A stretch of DNA of 64,000 nucleotides from Gordionus sp. m RMFG-2023 (taxonomy: Eukaryota; Nematomorpha; Gordioida; Chordodea; Parachordodidae): NCBI RefSeq assembly GCF_954871325.1, contig NC_088775.1:42633561-42697560 (forward strand), given 5' to 3'. The notes below the pieces were generated by a model. The model ran no database searches. It saw only the letters and a list, made by a program, of their open reading frames with translations, and was not told the origin of the DNA. The translations under genes were made by a program, and so were the position numbers. Below, piece after piece: positions 35,290-46,495 of the stretch (positions within the stretch are counted from its first letter, which is position 1; the number at the start of each line of letters is the position of its first letter).

Positions 35290-38145
35290 TAACGGATGAG
35301 GAATTTTCATCTTAGGTACCTAGATTTAATCTTAAGAAGCTTTTTGATAGAATTTTTATTGTTATTCAATCTAACGAACTGTTTCCAGTTTATATTCAGA
35401 TCAGCAACATCTTTCAAAACGCGGTGAAACCATAACGTCTTATATCCGCTGTATGATTTACCTCTATAGGTAAAGAGCCAAGTTAAAGCGTCATGAACCA
35501 GATTACTGTTAGGATGTCTTAAATGTGGGCTAAAAATTGAATTCGTTTTTTCTTGAGTATGATGTGGAACGGAGTGTGTTTCGATTGTCTCCATAATCTT
35601 TCGTTCGTTATGAGACTAGGGTAGAAGACGACGTTAATTATCCTTAAGCACTTGTTAATAAACGTCTGGCATTTTCTGTTGTCTGCTTTAGTGATTTCCC
35701 ATGTTTCACAACCATATAATAGAACAGGAATCACCGTTGAATTAAAGATGCGTAGTCTAGTGAAGGTAGGAATCTCTCTCGTCTTCCAAAGTGAAATACT
35801 TATAGAAAGCTGCCCTGGCTTTTTGTAATCTTAACCTGAGTTCCTCTTTACATCCCCCTCTATTATCTAAGGTAATTCCAAGATATTTTATTTGAGTAAC
35901 CACCTTGATCGTCTCAGATCAGATATTAATATTCTCTATAGGAGGCGTGTGTCTTGCTAAGAGAATCAGTTTTCTTAAAATTTATTTCTAACCCAACTTT
36001 CAAGCTTAACAGTTTCAACAATTGAATGAGATTCACGGTTTCCTCAAGGTCCTTTTTAATGATTACCACATCATCAGCGTAGGAAATAATTCTATTCTCT
36101 AGATGAAACGTATTACTCATTGATGTGTTAAGTTCCAGTAGATTAGCCGCGCCCAATGTGTCTTTTAGAATTTTGTTCATTACTATGTTAAAGAGGACTG
36201 GCGAAAGGACGCAGCCTTGTTTTACTCCTTTCCTAATCCTAAATGGTGGAGAAACTTAATTGTTTACTCTGCACGTGGTAAACAGATTATTATAGTGGTG
36301 TCGTAAAATCTTGATAATATTTGGGTCAATTCCAACCACTGATAATGTTTTCCAGAGTGCATCATGGTTGACATTATCAAACGCCTGTTTAAAATCGATA
36401 AAGGTGAAGTAGAAGGGTAGCTTATACCTATCAAATTTTTGGATGATAATTTTGAGAGCAAGAAAGGGCTCCATGATATTTTTGCCTGGGCGATAAGCGC
36501 AAATATATTTGGCAAAGAGGTTTTGTGATGTTTACAGAATACGAATCTTGAGGAGGGCCATAAAGACCTTAGATGCCGTAGAGGTGAGTGCTATTGCCCT
36601 ATAGTCACCGAATTTAGTGAGATTTGAGATTTTGGGGAAGTTGCAAAGGGTGGAAAGATTCCAATCCTTTGGTATCAACCCTGTAGACCAGATTTTATTG
36701 AAGATAATTTGCAAAAAGCGTGGTACAGCAGTTGTTGTCGCTTTGAGATGTTCACTAGTAATATTATCTGGGCCAGGGGCTTTATGGTTTCCAAGTTTTT
36801 TAAGTGCAGTGGAAATCTTAATTAGTGAGAATTGTGGGGTGGATTGAGGAGTATCTTGCAATTTCGGTGGTGTATTTATTGGTCTCCTAGATTCAAAGAT
36901 CCTCATGTAATAATCAGTCCAGAGTACCAACTGATCATCCTGGTCAATTATGATTCTGTTATTTTCCAGACGAATGATAGGAAGTTTTTCGAAGGTTTTT
37001 GATTTGCAAAAATATTTAAGTTTGCTATAAGCGTCAAAAAGTCTATTTCCTCTCATATCTGCATCGATTTCGCAAGCTTTCCTGACAGTGAAGATCCTTC
37101 TGTCGCTTCTTAGAGATCTCTGTATTGACTTCCAAAGTTCCCTATCAAAGTGGCCATTTAAACGCAGCTCCTCAATTTTTTCCATAGTTGCCGTGGATAT
37201 CCAATCATTTCTCGCGAGAGGGTTATTTCTTCCTAAAACCTCGCTAGCTTCGTGAATGTCATTTTTGAAAATCATCCAGCATTCTTCCACAGTTTTGGAC
37301 CGGGATATGCTTTCAAAATTCATTGCATTCTCGCATAATCTTCGGTCGAAGAGCTCTTTAATCTCTGGTACCTGTAGATTATTGATATTTTGCTTTCTGA
37401 GTAGATTTGCCGATTGGTTAGAGGTGTTATTTGGTCCAATTGAGGTACTCCATATGTTCCTTATCAGGATCTTGGCTTTGACCATTTTATGGTCAGAAAG
37501 ATTTACACTCGTCATGGCCATTACATCTTCAAACCAGCCGTGGACGTTTGAAATAAAAAAATCTATTTGCTATTTGTAATTTCCCCTTTTAATTATTCTC
37601 TCTATGATAGAAGAAAGTATTTTCTTACTGTCGTCTCCATTAGGCTGAGCAAGGGCTGCATTTCCAATAATGTTGTTCCTTTTATAAATCTCCTCCGAAC
37701 CAATCCTGGTATTTAGATCGCCCATCAAAATTATGTTGTATCTTCTGGGTAAAGCGTTAATTATATTTTCCAGATCGTCGAGAAAAAGTAATCTATCTCT
37801 CCTGTTTGGGGGTGCATACATTCACCAGTATTGTTGGCCTAAAATTTGTGTTGATATATAATAACCCACATCTCTCTGAAATAGGTGTAAACTTATTTAT
37901 ATGGCTGTATATTTTCTTGTTTATCAAAAATCCAACACCTGACCAACTGTTAGAGGTAGTACCAGAGCAGTATAAAATAAAGTGATTAAAGGTTGCAGTA
38001 ACGCTGTCTCGGTTAGGGTCTCCTATAGAGCAATTATGTCTATTTTCTCGTCTGCCATTAATCTTAGTAAAATAGCTAGTTTATTCCATAGGCCATTAAT
38101 ATTTAGTGAAGAAATAAGTAGCTGTCCCTTAAGATTATGCATATT
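35290..38145 (-). mobile_element. RTE-like LINE, nearly full length
   Basis: The minus strand encodes an APE-type endonuclease followed by a reverse transcriptase, the layout of non-LTR elements that nick DNA and copy their RNA at the nick. Endonuclease: SLNINGLWNKLAILLRLMAD near 38110, WSGVGFLINKKI near 37935, MGDLNTRIG near 37720, LSDHKMVKAK near 37490. RT: NHKAPGPDNITSEHLKA near 36770, YRAIALTST, FTFIDFKQAFDNVNHDALW near 36380, KGVKQGCVLSPVLFN near 36210, catalytic ISYADDVVII near 36065, INFKKT. C-terminal: LLYGCETWEITKADN and LRIINV near 35650, ALTWLFTYRGKSYSG near 35480, stop at 35307. A few defects: a stop near 38024 and 37567, frame changes near 37820, 36500 and in the C-terminal third. 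RTE is favoured from the C-terminal motifs; CR1-group is the alternative. Confidence 0.9.
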
Positions 38146-41100
38146 TCTGCTATAATTATTCTCCCTTAATTCAATAGAAAATTCTCTAAATCCGGGTGTT
38201 TGGGTAAACAGTAAGATAAAAAATAAATATAAATAAAACTACAAAACAAAAAAATTATAATTTCTAAGGAATTTAAATTTTTAGAGTAACAATTAATGAA
38301 TAAAGTAATTGTCGGGATATCAGATCTTATAGAAAATGGGAAAATTTGTCTATGATATCTAAATCCTTTACTCCTGATATATCTAAGAAACACTTATTGG
38401 TTTTAACTCATTTATATAAGAGGGATGCCCTATTTATTTGCCGGTGAAATATTCCTAGAGGAAACAGAAATTAAGAAAAAGGTACAAAGGTAGCAATAAA
38501 TAAAACAAGTAAGTAGAGCAGGAAAGATATAATACCAAATATTTATGAGAGGGAGAAACTAATTTTATACATGATTGACCATTACTAGCCAAGGTTAATT
38601 ATAATTCGAAAAGTGGGGGCTAAAGGTTTTCTGCTCATCCTGCAAGATCAGGGGAAAGGTGTGGACACCAAATGGGTGATTTGAGGGGAGTGGACAAAGG
38701 GTATGATCATTCTCTTAGTATATTTTAAACCAAGAAAATTTATTGTATAATGTGAAACTAATGAAAATTAATAAGACACAAATTAAAATAAAAAATATGT
38801 TACCCCAGTTTACGGTATACTCTCGTGAATACAGGTTTGTTAAAATTAAAATATAAGATCGTGTTGGGAGTGATAAAGAAAAATTAGCCACAGTAAATTA
38901 GATTTAAGTATAATCAAGCACTAAAATAATAATATGAAAGGTAGAAAAGAAATCAGTGAAAGGCTTAGGAATATGTGGGTGGGATTCCCTACGTCTAAAA
39001 CTTCCTTTTAATTTTAATAAAAGCTACTGTCACACATCAATGTTTTAATAAACTATTTAATAAATCAAATTTGAGGGAAATATCCCCTCTACTCAAATAC
39101 AAACATTAAAAGTGTAATGGCATAAAGTATAGAGTATTAATAATAAGATGTGTGAAACTCTTAAAGATTTCATAAAACAAATAGGAGTGTAGAAAATTGA
39201 AAATAATAATAATAAAATAAAGAAAATGTAAAATTCAAAATTTCTGGCGCCGAATGTATGAAAATAATATTTGAGAGAAAAAAATTACCTATAATCATTG
39301 CCTAGTCGGCGCCTAACACAATTAATAAAATTATTTGATAAGTAAAAGGGAAGTAAAATATATATGTTGAAAAATCAGAAAAGTATAACTTATATATAAG
39401 TGCATATTTCATAAAAGGAAACAAGAGAAAACATTATGAGACAAGAAAAAGAGAAAAGAAAATTGAAAAATTTTATATTTTATAAACAGAAAATGTGCAT
39501 ATTTCTTAACAGAAAAACAAAAGAACAATATGTATATTTCATAAAAAAACAAATATTAATCAGGCGGCGCCTAAAGAATTAGCAATAAAAATTTGAAAGA
39601 AAATGCGCCGAACAGCGTAATACAATGACAAATAAATGTAACGCTAAGCTATAAAACTACTTCTAAAACCTCCAAGAAAGTGAATAGTAAAAGCAATATA
39701 CACAGGGAAAACATACTTAATAAAATTACTAATTAATGTAAAGTTAAGCTATCTAACTACTTCTAAAACCTCTAAGAAAGTAATAAAAGGGAAAGCAAGT
39801 TAATTACTTCTAAAACCTTCAAGAAAGTAATAAAAGAGAAAGCAAGTTATACACAGAGAAAACATATTATACACTGCACTGGGAATTATTATATATAAAT
39901 ATAATGTATGAGAAAGGGTTCATATTGGAGTTGGTATATTTAAAACTTAACCAGAAGAACTGAAGTTTAAAATTACACTAAATATATGAATAATGTAATA
40001 TATTATCTAAGAGAAGACTGAATATAAAACTGAAAAATTAAACCTAAACATAATTGTTACAAATTTTCTATTGATTAAACAAATATCTATAGTAAGAAAT
40101 ACATATGCTGTTTAAAATCAAATTAATAATATATATAATGTAATATAAATAAATTAATATATATATATATATAATATAATGCACATATGATGTTAAAAAC
40201 CAAAATTCATATATATCATATAAATTGATATCTTATTATCAACGTAATGTAATAATTTATATTAACAAAAATCTAAAAACTAGTAAAAGTATTAAAATTG
40301 ATAAAAATATACTTGTTTTTATAAGCCAAAAAATACTGCTTGTTTTTATATGCTAGAAATAATACTAAAAACTAATAAAATATTCAAAAATGATTGACAT
40401 GAAGCTGAAAACATTTAATGCTAATAGAATAAGTTATATATATATATATACTGTTATTTAAATAATATATATAATGTAGTGTATATATTTAATGTTAAGA
40501 AGTCAAAACATCATTGATTTAGATAATTATCCAAATTTAACTAATATATATAATGTAGTATATATAAAAGTTGGGAAGTCAAAAATCATTGATTAAGAAA
40601 GGTTAATATAAGATTTAGGTAAGATAACATATAATTAATGCTATAATATGCTAGATAAGATGAACTTATTGTGTGAAGTTGAAAGAAAATTTACAAAAGA
40701 TAACATACAATTAATGTTATAATATGCTAAATAATATGAACTTATTATGTGAAGCTGAAAGAAAAACAGATAAAAGAGCTAATAATTGATATGATAAATG
40801 TATGTTTATAAAAATAAATTTGTTATATTGAGATTAAACCTGCTTTAAAACTATTCAAAGTATTAAGATTGACAAAATATACTTGTAATATGTCGATTAA
40901 AACTAATTTAAGATACACATGTATAAAATATAGTTGTAATATGTAGATTAAAACCTATTTTAACTAATAGGGTATTAAGGCAATATTAAGTCAATACCAG
41001 ACTGACATACATGGAGCTAAAACCTACTTGAGATTGATAAAAAATTAAGGTAAGAGAATAATATAGTAATGAGGGAAAAAACAATAAAGTATATTAAGGC

Positions 41101-41382
41101 AAAACATTTTAAGAAATTTTAAAATTGATAGAATATAACTTTGATAAAATATAACAAGGTAAAGACAAATTACTGACATATTACCTAACCAGAGAATATG
41201 AGTATATATAATCTTAGATTAAGGCTAACTTTGTGCTACATTATGATTAATAGATAAAAAGATAAAAGGAAGAAAAATATACCTGTTTTGAGAAGACTAA
41301 TTAAGACTTGGACACCAATTAGAAAATAGGTTTTAAAAGCAAAAAAATTCTGACCTATTCCAAATCTACTTTACTTTACTAT
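38146..41382. other. AT-rich region with small tandem repeats, no gene seen
   Basis: No coding signal over 3.2 kb. Three imperfect units containing ACTTCTAAAACCTCYAAGAA lie at about 39640-39870 (about 60-70 bp each). Two units of about 77 bp around AAGATAACATAYAATTAATG lie at 40620-40770. GGCGCC hexamers stand out at about 39245, 39308 and 39565 in otherwise AT-rich DNA. (TA)n-rich stretches occur near 40155 and 40438. Confidence 0.5.
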
Positions 41383-41476
41383 TCTTGAGATATTAGTTGT
41401 CCTTCTAAGAAACGCTTCACGATCTCGACTTCTTGAGATATTAGTTGTCCTTCTAAGAAACGCTTCACGATTTTTA
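41383..41476. repeat. 49-bp tandem duplication
   Basis: The unit CTTGAGATATTAGTTGTCCT, continuing TCTAAGAAACGCTTCACGAT, occurs at about 41383 and 41432 with no visible difference in the core. Confidence 0.9.
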
Positions 41477-41487
41477 ACGGAAAAGGG

Positions 41488-41650
41488 AATATTATATATT
41501 ATAATCCTTTATCAATATTTTATAATCCTCCAGTTTGTACGAAACATAAAACTTAATAATATAATCCAAAAATTATGAATAGAACAAAAACATAAATATT
41601 AGAATAATCCACACAAAGTAAAACATAAGTTAACATAATAAAAATCCATC
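41488..41650. repeat. Dispersed repeat shared with 44930-45070
   Basis: Shared blocks include ATAATCCTTTATCAA, TTAATAATATAATCCAAAAA, TTATGAATARAACAAAAACA and TTAACATAATAAAAATCCAT in the same order and orientation. The copy at 44785-45070 joins this repeat to the one seen at 34785-34888, so both are parts of one longer unclassified element. Confidence 0.8.
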
Positions 41651-41759
41651 ACAACACCCTCTTTCTTGACTTGATTTATTACTATCGGGCCATTTAACCA
41701 GGGTTTAACATACCTTAAACTTCTTCTTGCGCCGATAATAATGCATTATTGTTATTCGT

Positions 41760-42015
41760 CAATATTGCTGTCGGACAACACCTCATTACATGATTGCCTC
41801 CAAAAGACCAGCAAGATATCTTTCTTCTTTTATCCCAATCCTGTTTCCTTCTTCTGTCTGAGTACGGAAGTCTTGGAGTATCTTAAATCGTTTTTACATA
41901 TCGCTGTTGAGCCTCTTCTTGCGGTATTCATTAATCTTTTAGATTCAGCTGATCCAACCACTTCTCTGATTTCCATCTTTATTATTTTGTTACCTCTTCT
42001 AAAATAGGAGGCCAT
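41760..42015 (-). mobile_element. Downstream zinc-knuckle ORF of a gypsy element (fossil)
   Basis: The minus strand starts at 42015 with MASYFRRGNKIIKMEIRE and reaches a zinc-knuckle-like CWSFGGNHVMRCC at about 41775-41813. This corresponds to MATYKRVGNYKVPIEIRT and CWACGGDHLMRYC of the ORF downstream of fossil D. On the minus strand the bases before the ATG are TTCTTTTGTAG, a splice-acceptor-like sequence, as at the other locus. Broken. Whether it belongs to the pol fragment next to it is not certain. Confidence 0.6.
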
Positions 42016-42227
42016 CTACAAAAGAATTAACCTATATATATATTCTTTCTCCTTATTTCTCTCTTATCTCCCTGAACACCAACTTCCTAAATTTTTCATA
42101 ATCTTCCCAACATACGTTGTGAAAAACAACAAAATTATGATTCTCATAATTCTAGCATAGCTTGTTAAAAAACAAATCAATTATTTCTATCATCAATTTT
42201 AAAACACGTTGCTATTCTTGTCCTACC

Positions 42228-42611
42228 AATCATCTGGGTATTCTTTCCATTTTTTTTACTGTCAAAACAACAGACAATCCTTCTTTTTCAATAATTGAAT
42301 ATTTTTTTTCAGCTCCAGCCCATGCCTTAGACATAAACTCAATTGGCCTTTCTAAACCATCTTCTTCTACCTGAAATAAGACTGCACCCATGCCTTTATT
42401 GGACGCATCCGTTGAAATAAACAATTCCTTATTTCTATCATAATGTGCAAGAATTGGTACATTACACAATTTTTCTCTAATTTCGTAAAAACTAGTTCTT
42501 TCATTGATACCCCAACAAAATTTATTACCCCTTTTAAGTAAATCATATAAATTAGCTGCTAATTTAGAAAAATCTCTTATAAATCTAGAATAATAATTCA
42601 TAAGACCCAAC
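42228..42611 (-). mobile_element. Gypsy pol fragment, fossil G family
   Basis: The minus strand reads the end of the reverse transcriptase and the start of RNase H: LGLMNYYSRFIRDFSKLAAN, FISTDASNKGMGAVLFQ, RPIEFMSKAWAGAEKKYS. Nearly identical in protein to 48380-48740 of fossil G, so it is a piece of the same family and not very old. Broken and partial; one edge coincides with the hAT terminus at 42612. Confidence 0.88.
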
Positions 42612-43019
42612 CATTGGCGTACGCAGCGGGGGGAGGGCAGGGGGACAAATCCCCCCACCCAAAAAAGCCAAAAAATGCAGATGCCGGATATATTTTTCAA
42701 AAATATTATTGTTTATATTAATTTATATTTGTTAATATTTATTCGTATCTCATATTAAATATATATTTAATTACATTTATTATCACATTTATCTACTAAG
42801 TTATTTTATCAATTAATTTCGATTTCAAGTTTTCCGGCGTAATATTTACTTATTATTTTCAAATTTTTAGTGGCGTAATATTTATCTACCATTTTCAAAT
42901 TTCTAGTCAAATAATTATTATTTCTGAAACTTCTTGTCCAACAGGGAAAAAGAAATTGCAACCTTGTCCAACGAGATAGAGTCTCTGCCATCAAGCAGTA
43001 ACAGCTTTTAAGGAGTTAG

Positions 43020-44130
43020 AAGAGCCAATTATTTGCTATTACTAAAATATCACAATGGCCTGAAAGAAATATTTCCTCAGAAGCAAGAAAATTATTGGAT
43101 TCAATGCTTATTCCAAATTTTATTTCTCATTAGAATGTATTATTTAATTATACAACTATTTTAAGTATTACTTTTCAAAAACATGACATTGACTTGATTA
43201 AGAAGATGAGAATAGCGGAGAGCATTTTATCAGAACTCAAGGAAATTAGGGCTAATGTTAATGAAGAATTTCATATTTTATTGTTGAGTCAAAAGCAGAG
43301 CTATACGTGTTTAATATTTTGCTCCATCGACTTGTAGCAAGGCAAGCTCATCGTTAAAACATTAATATAGGATAAGTAGAAGAGTATATCTTAAATACAG
43401 ATACATTTATAACCCAAATAAATGAATTTTTAATTCATCATGCAGCATTTACTAATCTGCAAATATTACTTCCACAAAAGCCTTCCCAACCTTTTTCCGA
43501 TGCTGATAGAAAAAAAAATATTTATTAGATTTTTATTATGAAGATGTTAAAGTATCTTATGACTTACTAGCTGAATAACTATGTTTATAAGATTAACAAT
43601 GGTTGATATAGTCCCAAAAAATGCCATGAATGCTCGGCATTATTTCAAACACATTTTAAATTAAATTCCCTATATATTAAAAGGGTTTATAAACTCTTCC
43701 CATTAGTAAACTAATGAGAAAACATTCTCTTTTTTAAGAAGAATAACAGAGGACTGCAGAAGTACCATTTTCAGGGCACGGCCCTGATGGCTTTTTAAAA
43801 AAAATTAGGCCCGACTCGGCTTTTTTTTAAAAATTTTCAGGCCCGGCCCGGCTTTTTTTAAATAAAATTTTCAGGCCCGGCTTGGGTGTTTTTTTAAAAA
43901 AATTTGGGCCCGGCCTGGGTATATTTAAAAATATTAAAATACTGTCCAGCCCGGGGGCCGGGCCTGCAGGTCTCTGAAAAACGTACCAAGAAGTACAACA
44001 TCTGAAAGTAGATTGAAAGGTTTGGATCTTTTGAATATTCATAGGCATTTGACGACAAGCAAGGATGAGATAATTGAAAAATTAGCTCAATCACAACGAA
44101 GATTGGATTGTAAATATATAACATATAAAA
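43020..44130 (+). pseudogene. hAT transposase remnant, ZMYM1-like, split by a MITE
   Basis: Readable pieces: LVARQAHR at 43330-43353, VEEYILNTDTFITQINEF at about 43378-43431, LLPQKPSQPFSDADRKK at about 43465-43515, LYKLFPLVN at about 43690, FLRRI at about 43733, then after the inserted MITE KNVPRSTTSES and RLKGLDLLNIHRHLTTS at 44010-44060, ending with QRRLDCKY. These are the core and the C-terminal dimerisation region of hAT transposases. Many stops and frameshifts. The homologous copy at 25410-26290 keeps the core better but lacks this C-terminus. Confidence 0.8.
43747..43976. mobile_element. GC-rich MITE, copy 2 (230 bp)
   Basis: Ends are CAGAGGACTGCAGAAGTACC and, inverted, CAGAGACCTGCAGGCCCGGC. 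GGCCCGGCC islands separated by A/T runs fill it. It interrupts the transposase remnant between FLRRI and KNVPRST, which fixes its exact limits. Confidence 0.8.
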
Positions 44131-44372
44131 TGCAATTATTCCTAAGAAACTTTTTGTGTAATGGCTCAAAAAATTCAAATTTATATTTTGGGTCATTTAA
44201 GTGATTCTTTACATATAATTTTTTTATAATTCACATAAATTTAAAATTGTGTATTATAAATAGTTATTTGTCCTAATAAATTTATGCCTGATATTTTTAA
44301 AAAACAATAATATTTCTTAAAATAATTTATTATCCCCCCCCCCCAGACCAAATTCCTGCGTACGCGCCTGAT

Positions 44373-45675
44373 GGGATGAATATGAAGATGGATATGTACA
44401 CTGGGCTTATAAAGGGTGGGCGTGTTGCAGTTGTTCAAAATTACAATTAAATAATTAAAATAATAATATGTTAATTTTGTTAATTTGTTTTTATTTTTAT
44501 ATAAATGTTCATTATTGAGATTTTTGATTTTAAAAGAATAAAATTTATCGTATCTGGAAGTGTAAAATTTTTGTTCGGTGAAAAACTAGCTAAGGAATTA
44601 ATATTAATTTAATCAATTTTAAAAAATTGATTGCATATAAGAAAATTAATAAGCTTAATACTAATATATATAATATATTAATTATTGTTTTTTTTTACTA
44701 ATATCCTTTTATATATGGTGAAATCTTAAGGTCCCTGGTATAATTTTTCTTTTTACTTTCCTCACTCCGGCACTACTTATCAAAGTCGTGGTACTGAATG
44801 GAACGAATTAAATTTAAAGAAGATTTAAATAATTAACTACAAAATAATTAAATCAATTTAAACTTTATTTTTTAAGAAAAAAAATATAAATGATAATTTT
44901 TTATATAAAAAGCAATTTATATAGTATAATCCTTTATCAACATTTGCATAGTCCACCAATTTGTCGGAACATAAAATTTAATAATATAATCCAAAAAATT
45001 ATGAATAAAACAAAAACATTAAATTAAAAATCCAGAGTAAAAGATAAAATTAACATAATAAAAATCCATTGTTAATTTTAAAAATGATATAACTTGACCT
45101 TCTAAAATTTTTAATTATAATTGAATACTTATATTTATTTATATTATTTATTCAATTTTATGATATTTTAGTAATTAATTAAGATATGATATAAAATCAC
45201 ATGAAAAAATATAATAAATTTCTAATTTAGAATTATAGATGCGTCTCATCCTTTCCTAACAATTATAAACTGCAACCTGCTTACAGTAGCAGAGACCAAA
45301 AAAGTCAAAAATTATAAAAACCTGGAAATTTTATATCTTCACAATTAGTAATCGTTACCTTCCCTAACAGACAGTTTACGCCGATCACTTTTGCTTTGTT
45401 AAAATTTAGCTCACAAAATAAAAATATAAAAATAGACAGATATATAATTAAATATTTTTAAATTTAACTATTGTTCGTTTTGGGAACACAATTATGTTTT
45501 TCTTAATATTTTTTTTTTACTATTATTATCTTTTGATTCGTAAATGATTGTATAATAATATTTTATAAATATTTGATTTAACCCCTCGAATTAATAAAAA
45601 AAGGTCTCTTGCTCTTTTGGTTAATTTAAAACATATTCATATATAATTAAAAAACAAACATAAACATAATAAAAA
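44373..45675. other. AT-rich region, no gene seen
   Basis: No coding signal. About 44785-45070 is the longest copy of the dispersed repeat also found at 34785-34888 (first part) and 41488-41650 (second part). Confidence 0.5.
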
Positions 45676-45963
45676 TAGTGTTGTTAAAAGTTACTTTGAA
45701 ATATAACTAGTTACAAGCATTGGTAAAAATATAACTAGTTATTAGTTACAGTTATATTTCAAAAGTAACTAGTTATATAATAAGTTACTTTATAGATCAT
45801 TTATAAACTCATTATTTATTTATTGAATGCATTTATTTAATATAAAATAATTAGGATATAATAATTATAATAAATTATTTGAAAAAATATACAATTTATT
45901 TATATAAAAAAATAATTAAACCGAAAAAAAATATCGGAAAATAGAATATATTTATTAGAGACC

Positions 45964-46083
45964 TGCAGGCCCGGCTCTAAGTCCGGTCTGGGTACACAGG
46001 TCGGGATGTATAAAAATAATTTCAGGCCAGGCCGTATATTTTAAAACCAAATATTTTAAATAGCGATTATTAGCTATAGAAAT
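45964..46083. mobile_element. GC-rich MITE copy 3, left part
   Basis: It begins AGAGACCTGCAGGCCCGG at about 45964 and runs to GCTATAGAAAT, where fossil G begins. The part after fossil G (51272-51325) continues it (AAATATAAAATAAATATAAT, then CCGGGCCGGGCCTG), collinear with copy 1 at 34094-34380. Confidence 0.75.
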
Positions 46084-46478
46084 TGTTGCATGTTCGCTTA
46101 ATTTGTTGTAATTGTATATTTAAATATGTTCATATTACCTTTTTATTCAATGAAATTAACATGTACATAAATACATCTCAAGGCGATTAAACATATATAT
46201 ATTGATATATATTTTCATTTTCTAATACAATTTATTTTATTTTGATAACCATATTATTAAATAAAAAGACCACTTGTTTAACCATATTATCAAATAAAAA
46301 GACCACATCACACACAATTTATTCTATAGTAATTATTCTTGTTCAATATTCCTCCTTAATTATGCAATACAATCACACACAATTTATGCTATAGCATTTA
46401 TTCTTGTTCAATATTCCTCCTTAATTATGCAATACAATCACACACAATTTATTCTATAGTATTTATTCTTGTTCATTA
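46084..46478 (+). repeat. 5' LTR of fossil G
   Basis: 395 bp, starting TGTTGCATGTTCGC and ending TTCTTGTTCATTA. It holds its own tandem repeats: two AAATAAAAAGACCAC units and three 65-bp units around CAATCACACACAATTTAT. The primer-binding site follows at once. Confidence 0.95.
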
Positions 46479-46495
46479 TGGTGGAGGGTAGGAAT
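46479..46495 (+). promoter_or_regulatory. Primer-binding site of fossil G
   Basis: TGGTGGAGGGTAGG starts at the base after the LTR, the normal place for the tRNA primer-binding site. Fossil C has the related TGGAGGATAG at the same place. The tRNA was not identified. Confidence 0.6.

Larger units (their letters stand above)
42612..44372 (+). mobile_element. ZMYM-type hAT, copy 3
   Basis: Left end CATTGGCGTACGCAGCGGGG at 42612; right end, read inverted, CAGGCGCGTACGCAGGAATT at 44372, next to a run of eleven C. A transposase remnant lies at 43020-44130 and a GC-rich MITE is inserted at 43747-43976. Outer 8-bp flanks do not match. The left end abuts the gypsy pol fragment at 42611, and the sequence beyond 44372 does not continue that fragment. 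Confidence 0.7.
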
